DNA of 64,000 nucleotides from positions 1-64,000 of the forward strand of contig CAMARR010000003.1 of assembly GCA_945860915.1 (NCBI GenBank), given 5' to 3'. The notes beneath the pieces are model-generated. The model did not search any database and was not told the DNA's origin. It saw only the letters and a program-made list of their open reading frames with translations. The stretch is from Candidatus Kuenenia stuttgartensis (GTDB taxonomy: Bacteria; Planctomycetota; GCA-002687715; CAIWVZ01). Positions 35,530 through 44,359 of this stretch are shown here, piece after piece; the first letter of the stretch is position 1, and every line of letters begins with the position of its first letter. Position numbers and translations under genes: made by a program.

Positions 35530-36797
35530 GGGTCGCTGAGGCCTTTCAGAATCGCGTCCGCGCGATCCAAGATGGACTGGCTGGGGATCGCACCTGACCG
35601 AATCATCGAGCAACATGTCGCGGCGAGGTCATCTGCTCGCGGTCGTGAGTTCACATTGGTCGTACCTTCTTCGAGGGCTTTTCCCCAAATCTCTAGCGCA
35701 ACGTCTCGCATTCCGATTTGGTATGCAGCTTCAGCGATCCCGCGCAAAGCCGATGCTCGGTAAATGTCCACGATGTAATCACGCTTCGCAGCAAACATCG
35801 AACGCATCGTTTGGATGCCTTCGATGGCACCCGCCGCGTCGCCGTTGCGGTGTTTTAGGATCACGATGCGCGCGAGCAGAGGAATGCGTTCTTCCGTTAA
35901 CAGGCTCTGGGGTGGAATCGCTCCGCCTGCGTCTTCAATCAGTTTCGCTGCTCGTTGGGAATCTTTGCGTTCGATGGCAGCTGATGCAAGCGCTGCAAAC
36001 GCGTCGAAGCGAGCCGAAGATGGAAACGTCGCGACGACGCTCCGCACCTTCGCCTCGATGGCATTGACCTTCGTCGGCTGGTCTGCGACGCGTCTCGAAA
36101 GCGCGACATAAGCGTCGATCGCAGGGCGAATTCGATCGAAGTGTCCGGATGCCATCGCCGCGTCGATGCGTGCCTCGGTTTCCTCCATCTGTTCGGTCGC
36201 GCATTTTTCTGCTCGCGACTTAAGTGAACGATCGGCCTCGGAAGGCTGCAAGTTCGACTCGAAGGACTTGGCATCGGCGTCACGTCCGAGGTAGACGAGA
36301 GTCTCCGCAATTCCCGCCTTGATTCGATCGCGCTGCCACTCCTGAGTGAAGAAGGTCGGATTTTGGGTTGATGCAATTGCCTCCGCGCGCGCGAGCGGCA
36401 CCAATGCTTCGACTCTTCCGTTGGTTCGCGCCAACGCGGTAGAGAGATGGGCCATGGCAATTCCCTGCTGCCACCCCTCAATGCGCTCGGCCATGGCCAT
36501 TCCGGACTTAAAAAGACCCACCGTTGCACAAGTCTCGACTACTAAAACCTGAACACGAGCCTTGTTCTTCGCGTGGGGTACGTTGGGGAACTTTGAGCCG
36601 GCCTCGAATGCAATTTTCGCGAGGCGCTCTGCGTGCTCTGGAAGGCGTGCGTCGGACAACACATTCGCGGTGCTAGGCGACGAAGCCAGAGACTCGGGTG
36701 TAGCGGACTTCGAGCAGCTTGTCGCGGCAGTTCCATACAGCAAGGCCCACGCGAGGGCGATGTTGAGCGATCCGTGGATGATTCCCCTCTTCTTCAT
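35523..36797 (-). CDS. Helical-repeat lipoprotein, first gene of the TonB operon
   Basis: A 424-residue protein. The start ATG 36797 is followed by a lipoprotein signal (LLYGTAATSC, Cys about residue 28). The rest is an all-helical solenoid without clear TPR consensus ('EHAERLAKIAFEAGSKFPNV', 'KLIEDAGGAIPPQSLLTEE', 'GMRDVALEIWGKALEEGT'). Similar solenoids are annotated only as hypothetical in planctomycetes. Its end overlaps the receptor start by seven bases, so it belongs to the operon. A longer frame back to 36914 would run through the three-hairpin region and is rejected. Confidence 0.7.
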   Translation of the reverse strand: MKKRGIIHGSLNIALAWALLYGTAATSCSKSATPESLASSPSTANVLSDARLPEHAERLAKIAFEAGSKFPNVPHAKNKARVQVLVVETCATVGLFKSGMAMAERIEGWQQGIAMAHLSTALARTNGRVEALVPLARAEAIASTQNPTFFTQEWQRDRIKAGIAETLVYLGRDADAKSFESNLQPSEADRSLKSRAEKCATEQMEETEARIDAAMASGHFDRIRPAIDAYVALSRRVADQPTKVNAIEAKVRSVVATFPSSARFDAFAALASAAIERKDSQRAAKLIEDAGGAIPPQSLLTEERIPLLARIVILKHRNGDAAGAIEGIQTMRSMFAAKRDYIVDIYRASALRGIAEAAYQIGMRDVALEIWGKALEEGTTNVNSRPRADDLAATCCSMIRSGAIPSQSILDRADAILKGLSDPW

Positions 36798-36834
36798 TCG
36801 ATTCCGACTCCGGGTATCTTCGAATAATGAACCA

Positions 36835-36938
36835 ACGCCCTCAGGGGCGTGTAAACACCCAACCGTAGGTCGGGTGTTTACTTTGCGATTCAGGCCGCAT
36901 CCAACAGGGATCATCCACTTCCCTGCTGGGTGCGACCT
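36835..36938. repeat. Three adjacent hairpins between the beta-helix gene and the TonB operon
   Basis: Hairpin 1: ACGCCC / GGGCGT at 36835-36840 and 36845-36850. Hairpin 2: perfect 10-bp stem GTAAACACCC / GGGTGTTTAC at 36851-36860 and 36872-36881. Hairpin 3: GCATCCAACAGGGA (36897-36910) pairing with TCCCTGCTGGGTGC (36920-36933), allowing G-T pairs, with partial extension to 36938. None is followed by a T-tract on either strand. They fill most of the gap between the stop of the beta-helix gene (36955) and the start of the operon (36797). Confidence 0.8.
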
Positions 36939-36954
36939 AAGCCGCCTTAGCGCA

Positions 36955-38877
36955 TCACTGCGACGTCGCAGCGAGCGCGTTCGTCAAAGCAGCTCCAAAC
37001 GTGCCATTCACATCACCTACGCCGACCTGTAGGTAGATCGTGAAGCCAGGCGGGAGCGCGGGCCACGTTCCACCGACGACTGCCGTGCCCGACGGATCGG
37101 TGAAGATCGGGATCAAGAGCCCACCGGCACCCGAGTTGAAGTCAGGGACCACAACGCCGTTACCAAGCGGAAGGTTGATCTTCTGAATTCCCGCGACCAC
37201 GTAGCACAGGCTGTTCGCCACCGCGTTCGAGACCGTAATGACGAATGGCGAGCCCGCGGTGAGTGGTCCGGTTCCGGACAAAACCGGTGCGCCGAATGTT
37301 CCTGCGAGATCTCCGCCAATGTCGCACCACGGCTCGTTCGGCATGTAGCCATACGCGGTCGCGGAAGTCCAGCCGGCGGTCCAAAGGTTGCCCGGTGCGA
37401 ATGCACCGCGGTAGTGCGCGCTCGAGAAGAAACCGTCGTTCGGCGCCCACGCAACGGAGGCTAGTGCAGCGTTCTTCGGACGGGGATCAAGGTAGATCAC
37501 CGGCTTCATCAGTAACGTGCCGAAAGGATTCACTTGCGCACCGCGGGTAAGAGCCTGGATCGGCGAATCAACGTCGAGGATCGAGACAATCTGAACGTTG
37601 TTGTTTGCAACGTTGAAGACGCCTCGGGCATTCGCCTCTGTATAGGCGCTCGCGAAGGTGTTGCGGAACATCACTGAGTCCTTGACTTCAATGAGATTGC
37701 CGTTCGCCTCTTGAGCAGCATAGAACGTCGCAGGATTCACCGCACCGAGATTCAGCGCCTGTGTGGTATTCGCGGCCGTAGTCCAACGCTGAGCGAAGGT
37801 GAGCGTGCCGGGTGTGCCGTAGCCTGCGCCGCCGTCACCATCGACGTTGTCATTTCTAACGACTTGCTCGCCCGTGTCCATGAAGATGCAGTTGCGAAAC
37901 TGCGCATTGGCATTGTCACGGAACGCAAGTGTGTGGTCGCTGCCGAGCGATCCCTGAGGTTGCCCAACGATTGTCAGGTTGTACATCGAAGTCGTCGTGC
38001 ATGGCTGGTAGTTCGACTGCTCAGCGCCGTCAATCTCGACGCTATTGTCACCGACACCGGATCCCTGCGCTGCTGCCGCGCTGTAACCCATCACGATAAG
38101 TCCGAATTGGATCTTGCCGCGATAGCCCTGGTCGATATCTAGGGAGTCATCACCGACGTTCCAGATCGAGAAGTTTTTGATGTTGACAGTGCCGCCCCAA
38201 ATCTCGATGCCATCGTCGACATTGTTCATGATGTCGATGTGGTGCACGTCCGTCGCGCGACCGATGCCGCCCAACGATAATCCGTTGAGTTCGTTGTTCA
38301 GCCCGATGACCTTGCCACCGTAGCGGAACGAGGCGTACTTGATGGTGCCGGAATCATCATCGTCGTTGCCGCCGCCATAGAGGTTGCGGGTGTCGGTGGG
38401 ACCGGATGCAACGAGACCCTCCATCGGGGCGATGTTGCTGGCCGAGGGGAAAGCCGTGTTGGCAACGATGACATTCTCAGAGATGTAAGCAGAACCCATC
38501 ACCGTGAGATTGCCCCACTCGTTTGCCCCCGAACGCCAAGTCCCGGTCTTCGGATTTCCGCCCGTCCACGTCGCGACATCAGCCTGCGAGGTGAAGATGA
38601 CCGGATTCGATTCGGTGCCGTTTACAAAAATCTGAGCGCCGCGGGTAACTGCCAACGAACCACCAAGATTCGTGGTGCTGGCAATCAATGTCCCGGCCTC
38701 AATCGTGAGGGTTGCGCCCGGAAGGACGTAGATCTGATTCTGAAGGTTGTAGACGTTGTTCGCGGTCCAAGTCGTTGACGATGCGATGTCGTTAGTGACT
38801 AGGACCTGTCCGGTTGCCGCGGCTGCAAGGCCAAGGCCGAACATGACGGCTCGAAGTGCTGCGTTTCTCACTGGCAT
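36955..38877 (-). CDS. Secreted parallel beta-helix protein with C-terminal module
   Basis: A 640-residue protein. The signal peptide ends near AAAATGQ. The N-terminal segment ('SSTTWTANNVYNLQNQIYV', 'LPGATLTIEAGTLI') and many short strands with Asn/Gly turns form a right-handed beta-helix. Repeats such as 'DVHHIDIMNNVDDGIEIWGG' and 'NIKNFSIWNVGDDSLDIDQG' resemble pectate-lyase-type coils. The last 110 residues are the shared C-terminal module. Homologues of this beta-helix type often sit beside TonB-dependent receptor genes and have been mislabelled as multidrug transporters. It could be a surface partner or substrate binder for the receptor encoded downstream. The start at ATG 38877 gives a compact signal peptide; a frame from 38898 adds seven residues. 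Confidence 0.8.
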   Translation of the reverse strand: MPVRNAALRAVMFGLGLAAAATGQVLVTNDIASSTTWTANNVYNLQNQIYVLPGATLTIEAGTLIASTTNLGGSLAVTRGAQIFVNGTESNPVIFTSQADVATWTGGNPKTGTWRSGANEWGNLTVMGSAYISENVIVANTAFPSASNIAPMEGLVASGPTDTRNLYGGGNDDDDSGTIKYASFRYGGKVIGLNNELNGLSLGGIGRATDVHHIDIMNNVDDGIEIWGGTVNIKNFSIWNVGDDSLDIDQGYRGKIQFGLIVMGYSAAAAQGSGVGDNSVEIDGAEQSNYQPCTTTSMYNLTIVGQPQGSLGSDHTLAFRDNANAQFRNCIFMDTGEQVVRNDNVDGDGGAGYGTPGTLTFAQRWTTAANTTQALNLGAVNPATFYAAQEANGNLIEVKDSVMFRNTFASAYTEANARGVFNVANNNVQIVSILDVDSPIQALTRGAQVNPFGTLLMKPVIYLDPRPKNAALASVAWAPNDGFFSSAHYRGAFAPGNLWTAGWTSATAYGYMPNEPWCDIGGDLAGTFGAPVLSGTGPLTAGSPFVITVSNAVANSLCYVVAGIQKINLPLGNGVVVPDFNSGAGGLLIPIFTDPSGTAVVGGTWPALPPGFTIYLQVGVGDVNGTFGAALTNALAATSQ

Positions 38878-39084
38878 GCCTCTCTGTACACGGTGCAAGT
38901 CCCCCGCGTTCTTCTAGGCATTTCGGGCTGAGGCCATCTCAACCAACGCGCTACCATCAGAACCTGGGCTCGCTAACCAGAGAGACGATAGGCCTCCAAT
39001 ATGAAGAATTGAGGAAGGCCGTGGTGGGGTCGCGGGAAGGTCTCGTTACAAAAACTGACCGGAACGCTTACGTGTCCTTAACAA

Positions 39085-40098
39085 TCAGCGTGATCTTCGC
39101 TGCTTGATCCAGTTGGCGACCTTCAACTCAACTGTTTCATGAAGAATCCATGCAATTGCAAACGTGGAGACGATCGCGACGCCGAATGAAGCCTCCCACG
39201 CTATCCCCTTCTGCTGCATGCGATTAAGAACGCTTAGCCCGACATTTTGATGGATGAGATACAACGGGTACGAGATCCCCCCAAGCCATAGAAGAGGTCG
39301 AAGCGCGAGTGCAGAGTTTCCATTGGACGTGGCCCAAGCAACGGCAGCCGTCGCGATTACCCAGATCCACCACGCTTCAGCACCAGACACGACACCGGCA
39401 CAGATACCGAACCCGAGGAGGATTACAGACCCAAGACTTCGCGAGATCTTGCCCTGCTGCATCCGTGCAATAACGACGCCCGTCGCGAGATATGGAGCCC
39501 ACTTCGCACCAAGAAGTGCTTGGATGATCCACGGTCCGTCAAGTTTGCTCAGCAAGACGATCGTCGCGATCCAAAGAACACACCAGACTTTCTCGCGACC
39601 AATCCCACCGATTAGGCGCACGCCAAAAATCAAGAAGTAGAAGAACCACTCGACCGTCAACGTCCAGTAGACGCCATCCACGATCCGCCACGGCGGATCC
39701 CGTCGAAAGACGAGGTTCAAGGCCTCAGTCTGCATGGTGAGACCCACAAGCCAATCACTCACCGACACGGCTCGCGGGCCAAGACCCAAAGCCAAGATCG
39801 CGAGGAAAGTAATCGTGGTACCTGCCCAAAACGTTGGCATGAGGCGTTCGAACCGCCCGACGATAAAACGCCAGGGCGTGGCTGCCCGCTCTACGCTCAT
39901 CAACATCACGTAGCCGCTTATGACGAAAAACAGCTCCACGCCGTGGTGGCCGTAACGGAACCAGCTTCCCCACGCCGGCATCGCGAGGCCTGGAAGGTCT
40001 GCGTGCTTGTTCGTGAAGTGGAACAAAACAACTGCAAGCGCAGCAATGCCTCGAAGGGCGTCAAGCCCGGCGATTCGGGATTCGTTCGTGCGAGTCAT
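39085..40098 (-). CDS. Acyltransferase family 3 membrane protein
   Basis: 337 residues with about ten transmembrane helices. Family motifs are clear: 'GLDALRGIAALAVVLFHF' at the N-terminus (catalytic-type His in LFHF), 'GVELFFVISGYVML', and 'WRFIVGRFERLMPTFW'. Such enzymes acetylate surface sugars or peptidoglycan. The start overlaps the stop of the esterase gene by four bases, so both are translated together. Confidence 0.9.
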   Translation of the reverse strand: MTRTNESRIAGLDALRGIAALAVVLFHFTNKHADLPGLAMPAWGSWFRYGHHGVELFFVISGYVMLMSVERAATPWRFIVGRFERLMPTFWAGTTITFLAILALGLGPRAVSVSDWLVGLTMQTEALNLVFRRDPPWRIVDGVYWTLTVEWFFYFLIFGVRLIGGIGREKVWCVLWIATIVLLSKLDGPWIIQALLGAKWAPYLATGVVIARMQQGKISRSLGSVILLGFGICAGVVSGAEAWWIWVIATAAVAWATSNGNSALALRPLLWLGGISYPLYLIHQNVGLSVLNRMQQKGIAWEASFGVAIVSTFAIAWILHETVELKVANWIKQRRSR

Positions 40099-41117
40099 CT
40101 AGGCGATGTTCCAGCTTGGCTCAGCAACTCGACAACGACTCCATCAAGACGTTCGTGCCCGCCGTCGAAGAGTACCACCGTCACGTTCTTCGATTGACGG
40201 CGCAAAGCAACCCTACGACCGCCGAACATTTCAGTCGACTTGGGCCATGGAAAGTTCGCGTGCTGAAAGGTCATTGCGAGCGCATCTTCAATGCCCGGTG
40301 TGCCGTGCACTGCCGCCACGCGATTGAAAAACCTAATCGAGTGTGAAACAGGGACCGGTCCTCGCGGGTCCGCGTTCGGCTGGCCGTCCGTTATTCCGGC
40401 GAAGATTGAAAGCGCCCCACGGGCTCGCTCGGGTAGCGGCATATGCAGCGGCGAACGCAAGGCGGCCTGCTCTTGATTCAAGCTCGCGACTGACCCCGTG
40501 CATCGCATGATGTCGTCAGCATGTTGGCGAAACTTCGGAATGTCTGACGCCGCGCACTCCGCGTGCCACGCGATGAGGTCGGTCATGGCGCACCACGCCT
40601 GAGTGGACGCAATAGGGTGCTTTCCCGCAATCCAATACCCGAGCGCAGCGTGTCCCCCACCAGACTCACCAACTACTTGGATGCGATCACGATCCGCGCC
40701 CCATCGCTCAATGGCCCAGTCGATGGCCTGATCGATGTCACGAATGACCTCCCCACTGAGGCATGCCCGCTCCGAAACATTGGGCCCCTGGAAATCCGGG
40801 TGGATGTAGTTCCAGTCATTACGAATGGCCCACGCGGCGAGCGAGTCAAATTGCCTGTAATCTCCGCTCCAAGTGTGGAGACTGACCAGCAACGGCCGGT
40901 TGGCCACTTTGGCCTGAGCTCCGATGCACCGCTGTCCATCCGGTTCAATCTCGAACTCTACACAGGACGCCGGCCACGTGGGCACGTCAACCTGCCTGAA
41001 CTCTCGCCACGCGACGATCAAACCGATTGCCACGCAAGTGACAATGACCCAAAGACGCCACGCCCGCGCAGACGTCGATGGGGCATCACGATCGGTCAAC
41101 GGGATCTCCAGATGCAA
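40095..41117 (-). CDS. Alpha/beta hydrolase, membrane-anchored esterase-like
   Basis: 340 residues. One N-terminal membrane segment ('LWVIVTCVAIGLIVAW') holds an exported alpha/beta hydrolase. The nucleophile elbow GESGGGH is near residue 150, the acid may be Asp in 'AGITDGQP', and His lies in 'FDGGHERLDG' near the C-terminus. 'RPLLVSLHTWSGDYRQ' provides the oxyanion-hole strand. It is related to prolyl-oligopeptidase or acetyl-xylan-esterase-like enzymes. Its start overlaps the upstream glycosidase gene by 22 bases and its end overlaps an acyltransferase gene. The pairing of an esterase with an acyltransferase suggests sugar ester turnover (inference). Confidence 0.78.
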   Translation of the reverse strand: MHLEIPLTDRDAPSTSARAWRLWVIVTCVAIGLIVAWREFRQVDVPTWPASCVEFEIEPDGQRCIGAQAKVANRPLLVSLHTWSGDYRQFDSLAAWAIRNDWNYIHPDFQGPNVSERACLSGEVIRDIDQAIDWAIERWGADRDRIQVVGESGGGHAALGYWIAGKHPIASTQAWCAMTDLIAWHAECAASDIPKFRQHADDIMRCTGSVASLNQEQAALRSPLHMPLPERARGALSIFAGITDGQPNADPRGPVPVSHSIRFFNRVAAVHGTPGIEDALAMTFQHANFPWPKSTEMFGGRRVALRRQSKNVTVVLFDGGHERLDGVVVELLSQAGTSPR

Positions 41118-43255
41118 GTGGCATCTCCACGAGCGGGAATAACAAGGCGAACACGCATGGTTCCATCACGCTCGATCGATCTTAGATTCCACGGCCCATC
41201 GTCAATGGCAAGACGTGCAGCGTCGGTAAGGCCCGCCATCGTGAGCGGGAACACGATCGTTCGCTCGACTGCAACATCGAGAGGATTGAAGATCCTCGCC
41301 AAAGCTCGCTCTTCACCCGATGGATCGACGTGAATCCACCCATCAACGTCACGGCCATCGGCTCGCCTGAGGGTGATCAAGTTCGCTTCGAGGATACGCC
41401 GGTGGCGCTTGAACCAAGCAACTTCACTGGAAACCATGGTCTTGGTCTCGGCGGTATCGAACAATCGAGGACCGCGCCAACATGCTTGGACGCCGGCACC
41501 AAGTAGATTACGGAATCGACGACGATAATGATCGAGATGGAGAGCCAATGGCTCAATCGTCGCCGCCGGACCACCGCCCTGATACTCCATCAGCGGTACA
41601 AACATCCACCCCATGGTCGGAGCCTTGGTCCGAATACCATCGACGATGTTCTGACGTTCGATGATCTCTTGATAGGCGCGCGGTAATGACCAGTTTGTCT
41701 CTCGATATCCCATACCAGTCTTCGACGCCCCATTGAGGAAATACCAATCGGGCACATTAAGGTAGATCCCCTCGCTTCGGCACCACCGGTAGAAGTCGAT
41801 GATCGCCTGGCGTTGCTTCCAGTAGCTGTCCCTATGACCCTCGTGCCCGGGGTGGCTTGTAGAACCGCACAGGTCGCCTGGATAGGACCCGTCATGTTCG
41901 AGCACATCGAGGGCTGCCTCACCGAAGAAGCGCTTCAATGATCCGATGTAATTCCTGCCCCAGACGCTGCCGAGGCATGGACTCGCGCCAAAGAACGCCG
42001 CTCCAGGCTTCCCCGTCCGAGGATCGATGACGTCTGTATCGGCATCAACAGATCGACTCGCAAGTAGAGAGTACCCACCGAGGGCGATCTGTTTGCTGTG
42101 TGCGTATGCGGCAAGATCTTTGAATTTCGAACGGTATTCCGCAGACTTCGACTCGGCATCAAAGCCGCTTCCGAAAGTCATGATGACCATTTCGAACCCA
42201 ACAGAAGACGCTTGGTCAATTGCGTCGCGAACTCCCTCTGGATCCGAGCGACTTGAATGGAAGATCAATGGGTTCTCTTGAACCCATGGCGCGATGGTGC
42301 GGTAGAACTCGGCGAGACTTAACGACTTCCTCGTGACGTCATCCTGATCGAAAGGGAGAATCCACGTTCGGTGAGACTCGAAGACCCCTCCGTCGGCGAC
42401 TGTTACATCCGGACCAAATGGAATCGATGACTCAAGAAGACATGGCACCGAAAGGCTGTAATTGACTTGTGTTCGATAAGTGGGGTCGGGAAGCCAACGA
42501 ACTGCAGGCTTCCTCCAGGGATCGTCCTTGCGGATGAACCCCGTTGCGTCGCTTTCAACATGGACTGCGGGAATTCGCATCCGATCCGGGGTCTCTACAT
42601 CCGATTCAGCCTCGACGAATCCGAGAATCTCTGACGTCACCCCTTCCACGCGGATAGCGCGTCCAGTTCCGTTCGAGAGAGTCAGCCACTTCGCGAGAAG
42701 CGGTATTCCGTCGTAGCACTCATGGTGCACGGTGACGGTCAATCCGCCCCACGTGCCATACCCAGCGTAGTCGATCTCAAGATGGCGACCTTTAGGGGGC
42801 CACGCCGTGGGGCGAGACAGCCATTCATATCGGGGCTTCCACGCGAACCTTGCTGTGATGGGCCCCTCGCGGTGTGCCTTGTACACGAGAGATCCTGCGA
42901 CGCTCTCGAGTCGCCCCAACCATGAAGGATCAAGGTAGTTCCCGATCGGAGGCGCCGTGAGGGCACCGACGAGAACCTCGACGCCATCTAGCGTGAGACG
43001 CGCCTCCGGCTTGACTGTCCGGAGCAGGCTGGTGTTGGACGGCACGAGGTCGATCGCGACCGTCGCGGCGTTCGGAGTCACCGTGAACTCGCGGCGAATG
43101 AGCCCGTTGGCAAGGACAATCCGCTCCGTGGTGGAGGTCGTGGTGGCTACGAACGGAGTCGGGTCTACCAGCCAATCAGGAAGTCGGTCCTGACCGGTTG
43201 CTACGCCGGCGAGAAACAGACCCACCCATGCAAACTGCCTCACATGAATGCTCAT
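41096..43255 (-). CDS. Secreted glycoside hydrolase-like protein (alpha-galactosidase clan-like)
   Basis: 719 residues with signal peptide ending near GVATGQ. The first about 300 residues form a beta-supersandwich-like domain rich in Trp and Tyr. A TIM barrel follows ('FEMVIMTFGSGFDAESKS', 'IALGGYSLLASRS', 'GIYLNVPDWYFLNG'). 'LDVLEHDGSYPGDLC' is the candidate catalytic strand, with an Asp where clan GH-D enzymes have the nucleophile. A beta-rich C-terminal domain ends the protein. Related planctomycete proteins are annotated alpha-galactosidase or hypothetical; I cannot assign a GH family firmly. The start codon lies inside a perfect inverted repeat (43234-43265). Confidence 0.6.
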   Translation of the reverse strand: MSIHVRQFAWVGLFLAGVATGQDRLPDWLVDPTPFVATTTSTTERIVLANGLIRREFTVTPNAATVAIDLVPSNTSLLRTVKPEARLTLDGVEVLVGALTAPPIGNYLDPSWLGRLESVAGSLVYKAHREGPITARFAWKPRYEWLSRPTAWPPKGRHLEIDYAGYGTWGGLTVTVHHECYDGIPLLAKWLTLSNGTGRAIRVEGVTSEILGFVEAESDVETPDRMRIPAVHVESDATGFIRKDDPWRKPAVRWLPDPTYRTQVNYSLSVPCLLESSIPFGPDVTVADGGVFESHRTWILPFDQDDVTRKSLSLAEFYRTIAPWVQENPLIFHSSRSDPEGVRDAIDQASSVGFEMVIMTFGSGFDAESKSAEYRSKFKDLAAYAHSKQIALGGYSLLASRSVDADTDVIDPRTGKPGAAFFGASPCLGSVWGRNYIGSLKRFFGEAALDVLEHDGSYPGDLCGSTSHPGHEGHRDSYWKQRQAIIDFYRWCRSEGIYLNVPDWYFLNGASKTGMGYRETNWSLPRAYQEIIERQNIVDGIRTKAPTMGWMFVPLMEYQGGGPAATIEPLALHLDHYRRRFRNLLGAGVQACWRGPRLFDTAETKTMVSSEVAWFKRHRRILEANLITLRRADGRDVDGWIHVDPSGEERALARIFNPLDVAVERTIVFPLTMAGLTDAARLAIDDGPWNLRSIERDGTMRVRLVIPARGDATCIWRSR

Positions 43256-43265
43256 GTGAGGCAGT
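43234..43265 (-). promoter_or_regulatory. Perfect 14-bp inverted repeat over a start codon
   Basis: ACTGCCTCACATGA at 43234-43247 and TCATGTGAGGCAGT at 43252-43265 form a perfect stem with a four-base loop. It contains the ATG (43253-43255 on the minus strand) of the glycoside hydrolase-like gene and begins 19 bases after the stop of the upstream minus-strand gene (43284). A terminator role is possible but only three T follow on the minus strand. Confidence 0.85.
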
Positions 43266-43283
43266 CTATCGACCCGGACGTGC

Positions 43284-44066
43284 TCAGTTGACGAAGAACG
43301 TCACCACATTTGAGGTCAAGATGGTCGGGGACCCCGACGGCAAGATGACGCCCTGCAGGAACAGCGGCGTGCAGGCAAGACTCGGAATTGATGGGATGTT
43401 GAGCCCGACACTGTTCGCTTGCCCTGATCCGTCGAGGCTCCCGTAGAAGTTCTGGAATACTTGGGGCAGCGATCCATCGATCGAGAGCGGCAGAAGCGCG
43501 TCGAAGTCCAAGCTGACGAACGCTCCGCCCGTCAAGATCCCTACATTGGTCGAACCCGAGAGTCCTAGAATATAGACGTCGAATGGGTTCGCGGGCGCAT
43601 TCAACGTGATAGGAACGAGTGTCCCCTGTGTTGCGGGCGCGCCGAGCGACAAGGTCGGGTCCGTAGGCGTCGGTGCAATTGTGATGGCATAGAATTGGTT
43701 CGGCAGCGCGGGCCCATAGAGCCCCGCAGTCGTCGAGATCACGGCGTAATAGAGACCAGGTGTCGCTACGCCACCGGTCACAGTTTGGTTCCACTGCGAT
43801 GTGCGCGGCGTTGCTCCCGGGCCGCACTGCGGGATCAAGGCACCAAGGTAAGTGCATGGGAACGAGCGGACGACTGGACCCGTGGGCGAGCCCTGTCGAA
43901 TCGCGGACACGAGGCATCCGAACGGTGTGTACACATTGCTAGTTGCCGAGTTCGCCGTAATGGCGATAGTCGCACCGAGTGGAGCCGGATTCGGCGAGAT
44001 CGCGACATCGAGGCTCTGGGCTTGAAGCATGACTCCCGCGACAAGAAGTGAAATGAACGTCTTCAT
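43284..44066 (-). CDS. Small secreted protein with shared C-terminal module
   Basis: 260 residues. Signal peptide 'MKTFISLLVAGVMLQAQ', then an Ig-like beta domain ('VAISPNPAPLGATIAIT', 'VRSFPCTYLGALIPQCG', 'QWNQTVTGGVATPGLYYAV'), then the shared module ending 'TSNVVTFFVN'. Two Cys may pair in the first domain. No enzymatic motif is visible. ATG 44066 was chosen; the frame open to 44231 precedes it without a signal peptide. About 290 bases of mostly non-coding DNA and a terminator separate it from the cytochrome gene. Confidence 0.75.
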   Translation of the reverse strand: MKTFISLLVAGVMLQAQSLDVAISPNPAPLGATIAITANSATSNVYTPFGCLVSAIRQGSPTGPVVRSFPCTYLGALIPQCGPGATPRTSQWNQTVTGGVATPGLYYAVISTTAGLYGPALPNQFYAITIAPTPTDPTLSLGAPATQGTLVPITLNAPANPFDVYILGLSGSTNVGILTGGAFVSLDFDALLPLSIDGSLPQVFQNFYGSLDGSGQANSVGLNIPSIPSLACTPLFLQGVILPSGSPTILTSNVVTFFVN

Positions 44067-44293
44067 TGGAAAATGCCTTAGGAAAGATGTGAGGCACGGA
44101 TCGCAGAATGGCGATGAGTCCCGCGCGATACTGGCCACAATTCTACGGATTCTCTTGAGACCACGAAACCTGCCCATCGGGCAGCATCTACACCACGCGT
44201 TTGCAATGGGAACTTCCCGGTAAAATTCCATGAGCGCGGCCTAAGGGTGCGGTGCTTTTCACCTGCAGCTAACGGAGTTCGGGAGAGTTGACG

Positions 44294-44333
44294 AAAACAC
44301 GGGACGCCCCGCGCCGGTGGCGAGAGGCGTCCC
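44294..44333 (-). terminator. Rho-independent terminator after the cytochrome c peroxidase-like gene
   Basis: On the minus strand GGGACGCC...GGCGTCCC (44301-44308 with 44326-44333), with an inner CGCC/GGCG stem, is followed by GTGTTTTC. It lies 27 bases after the stop at 44360. Confidence 0.75.
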
Positions 44334-44359
44334 GATGTGAGATCTAGTTTTGATCGTGA

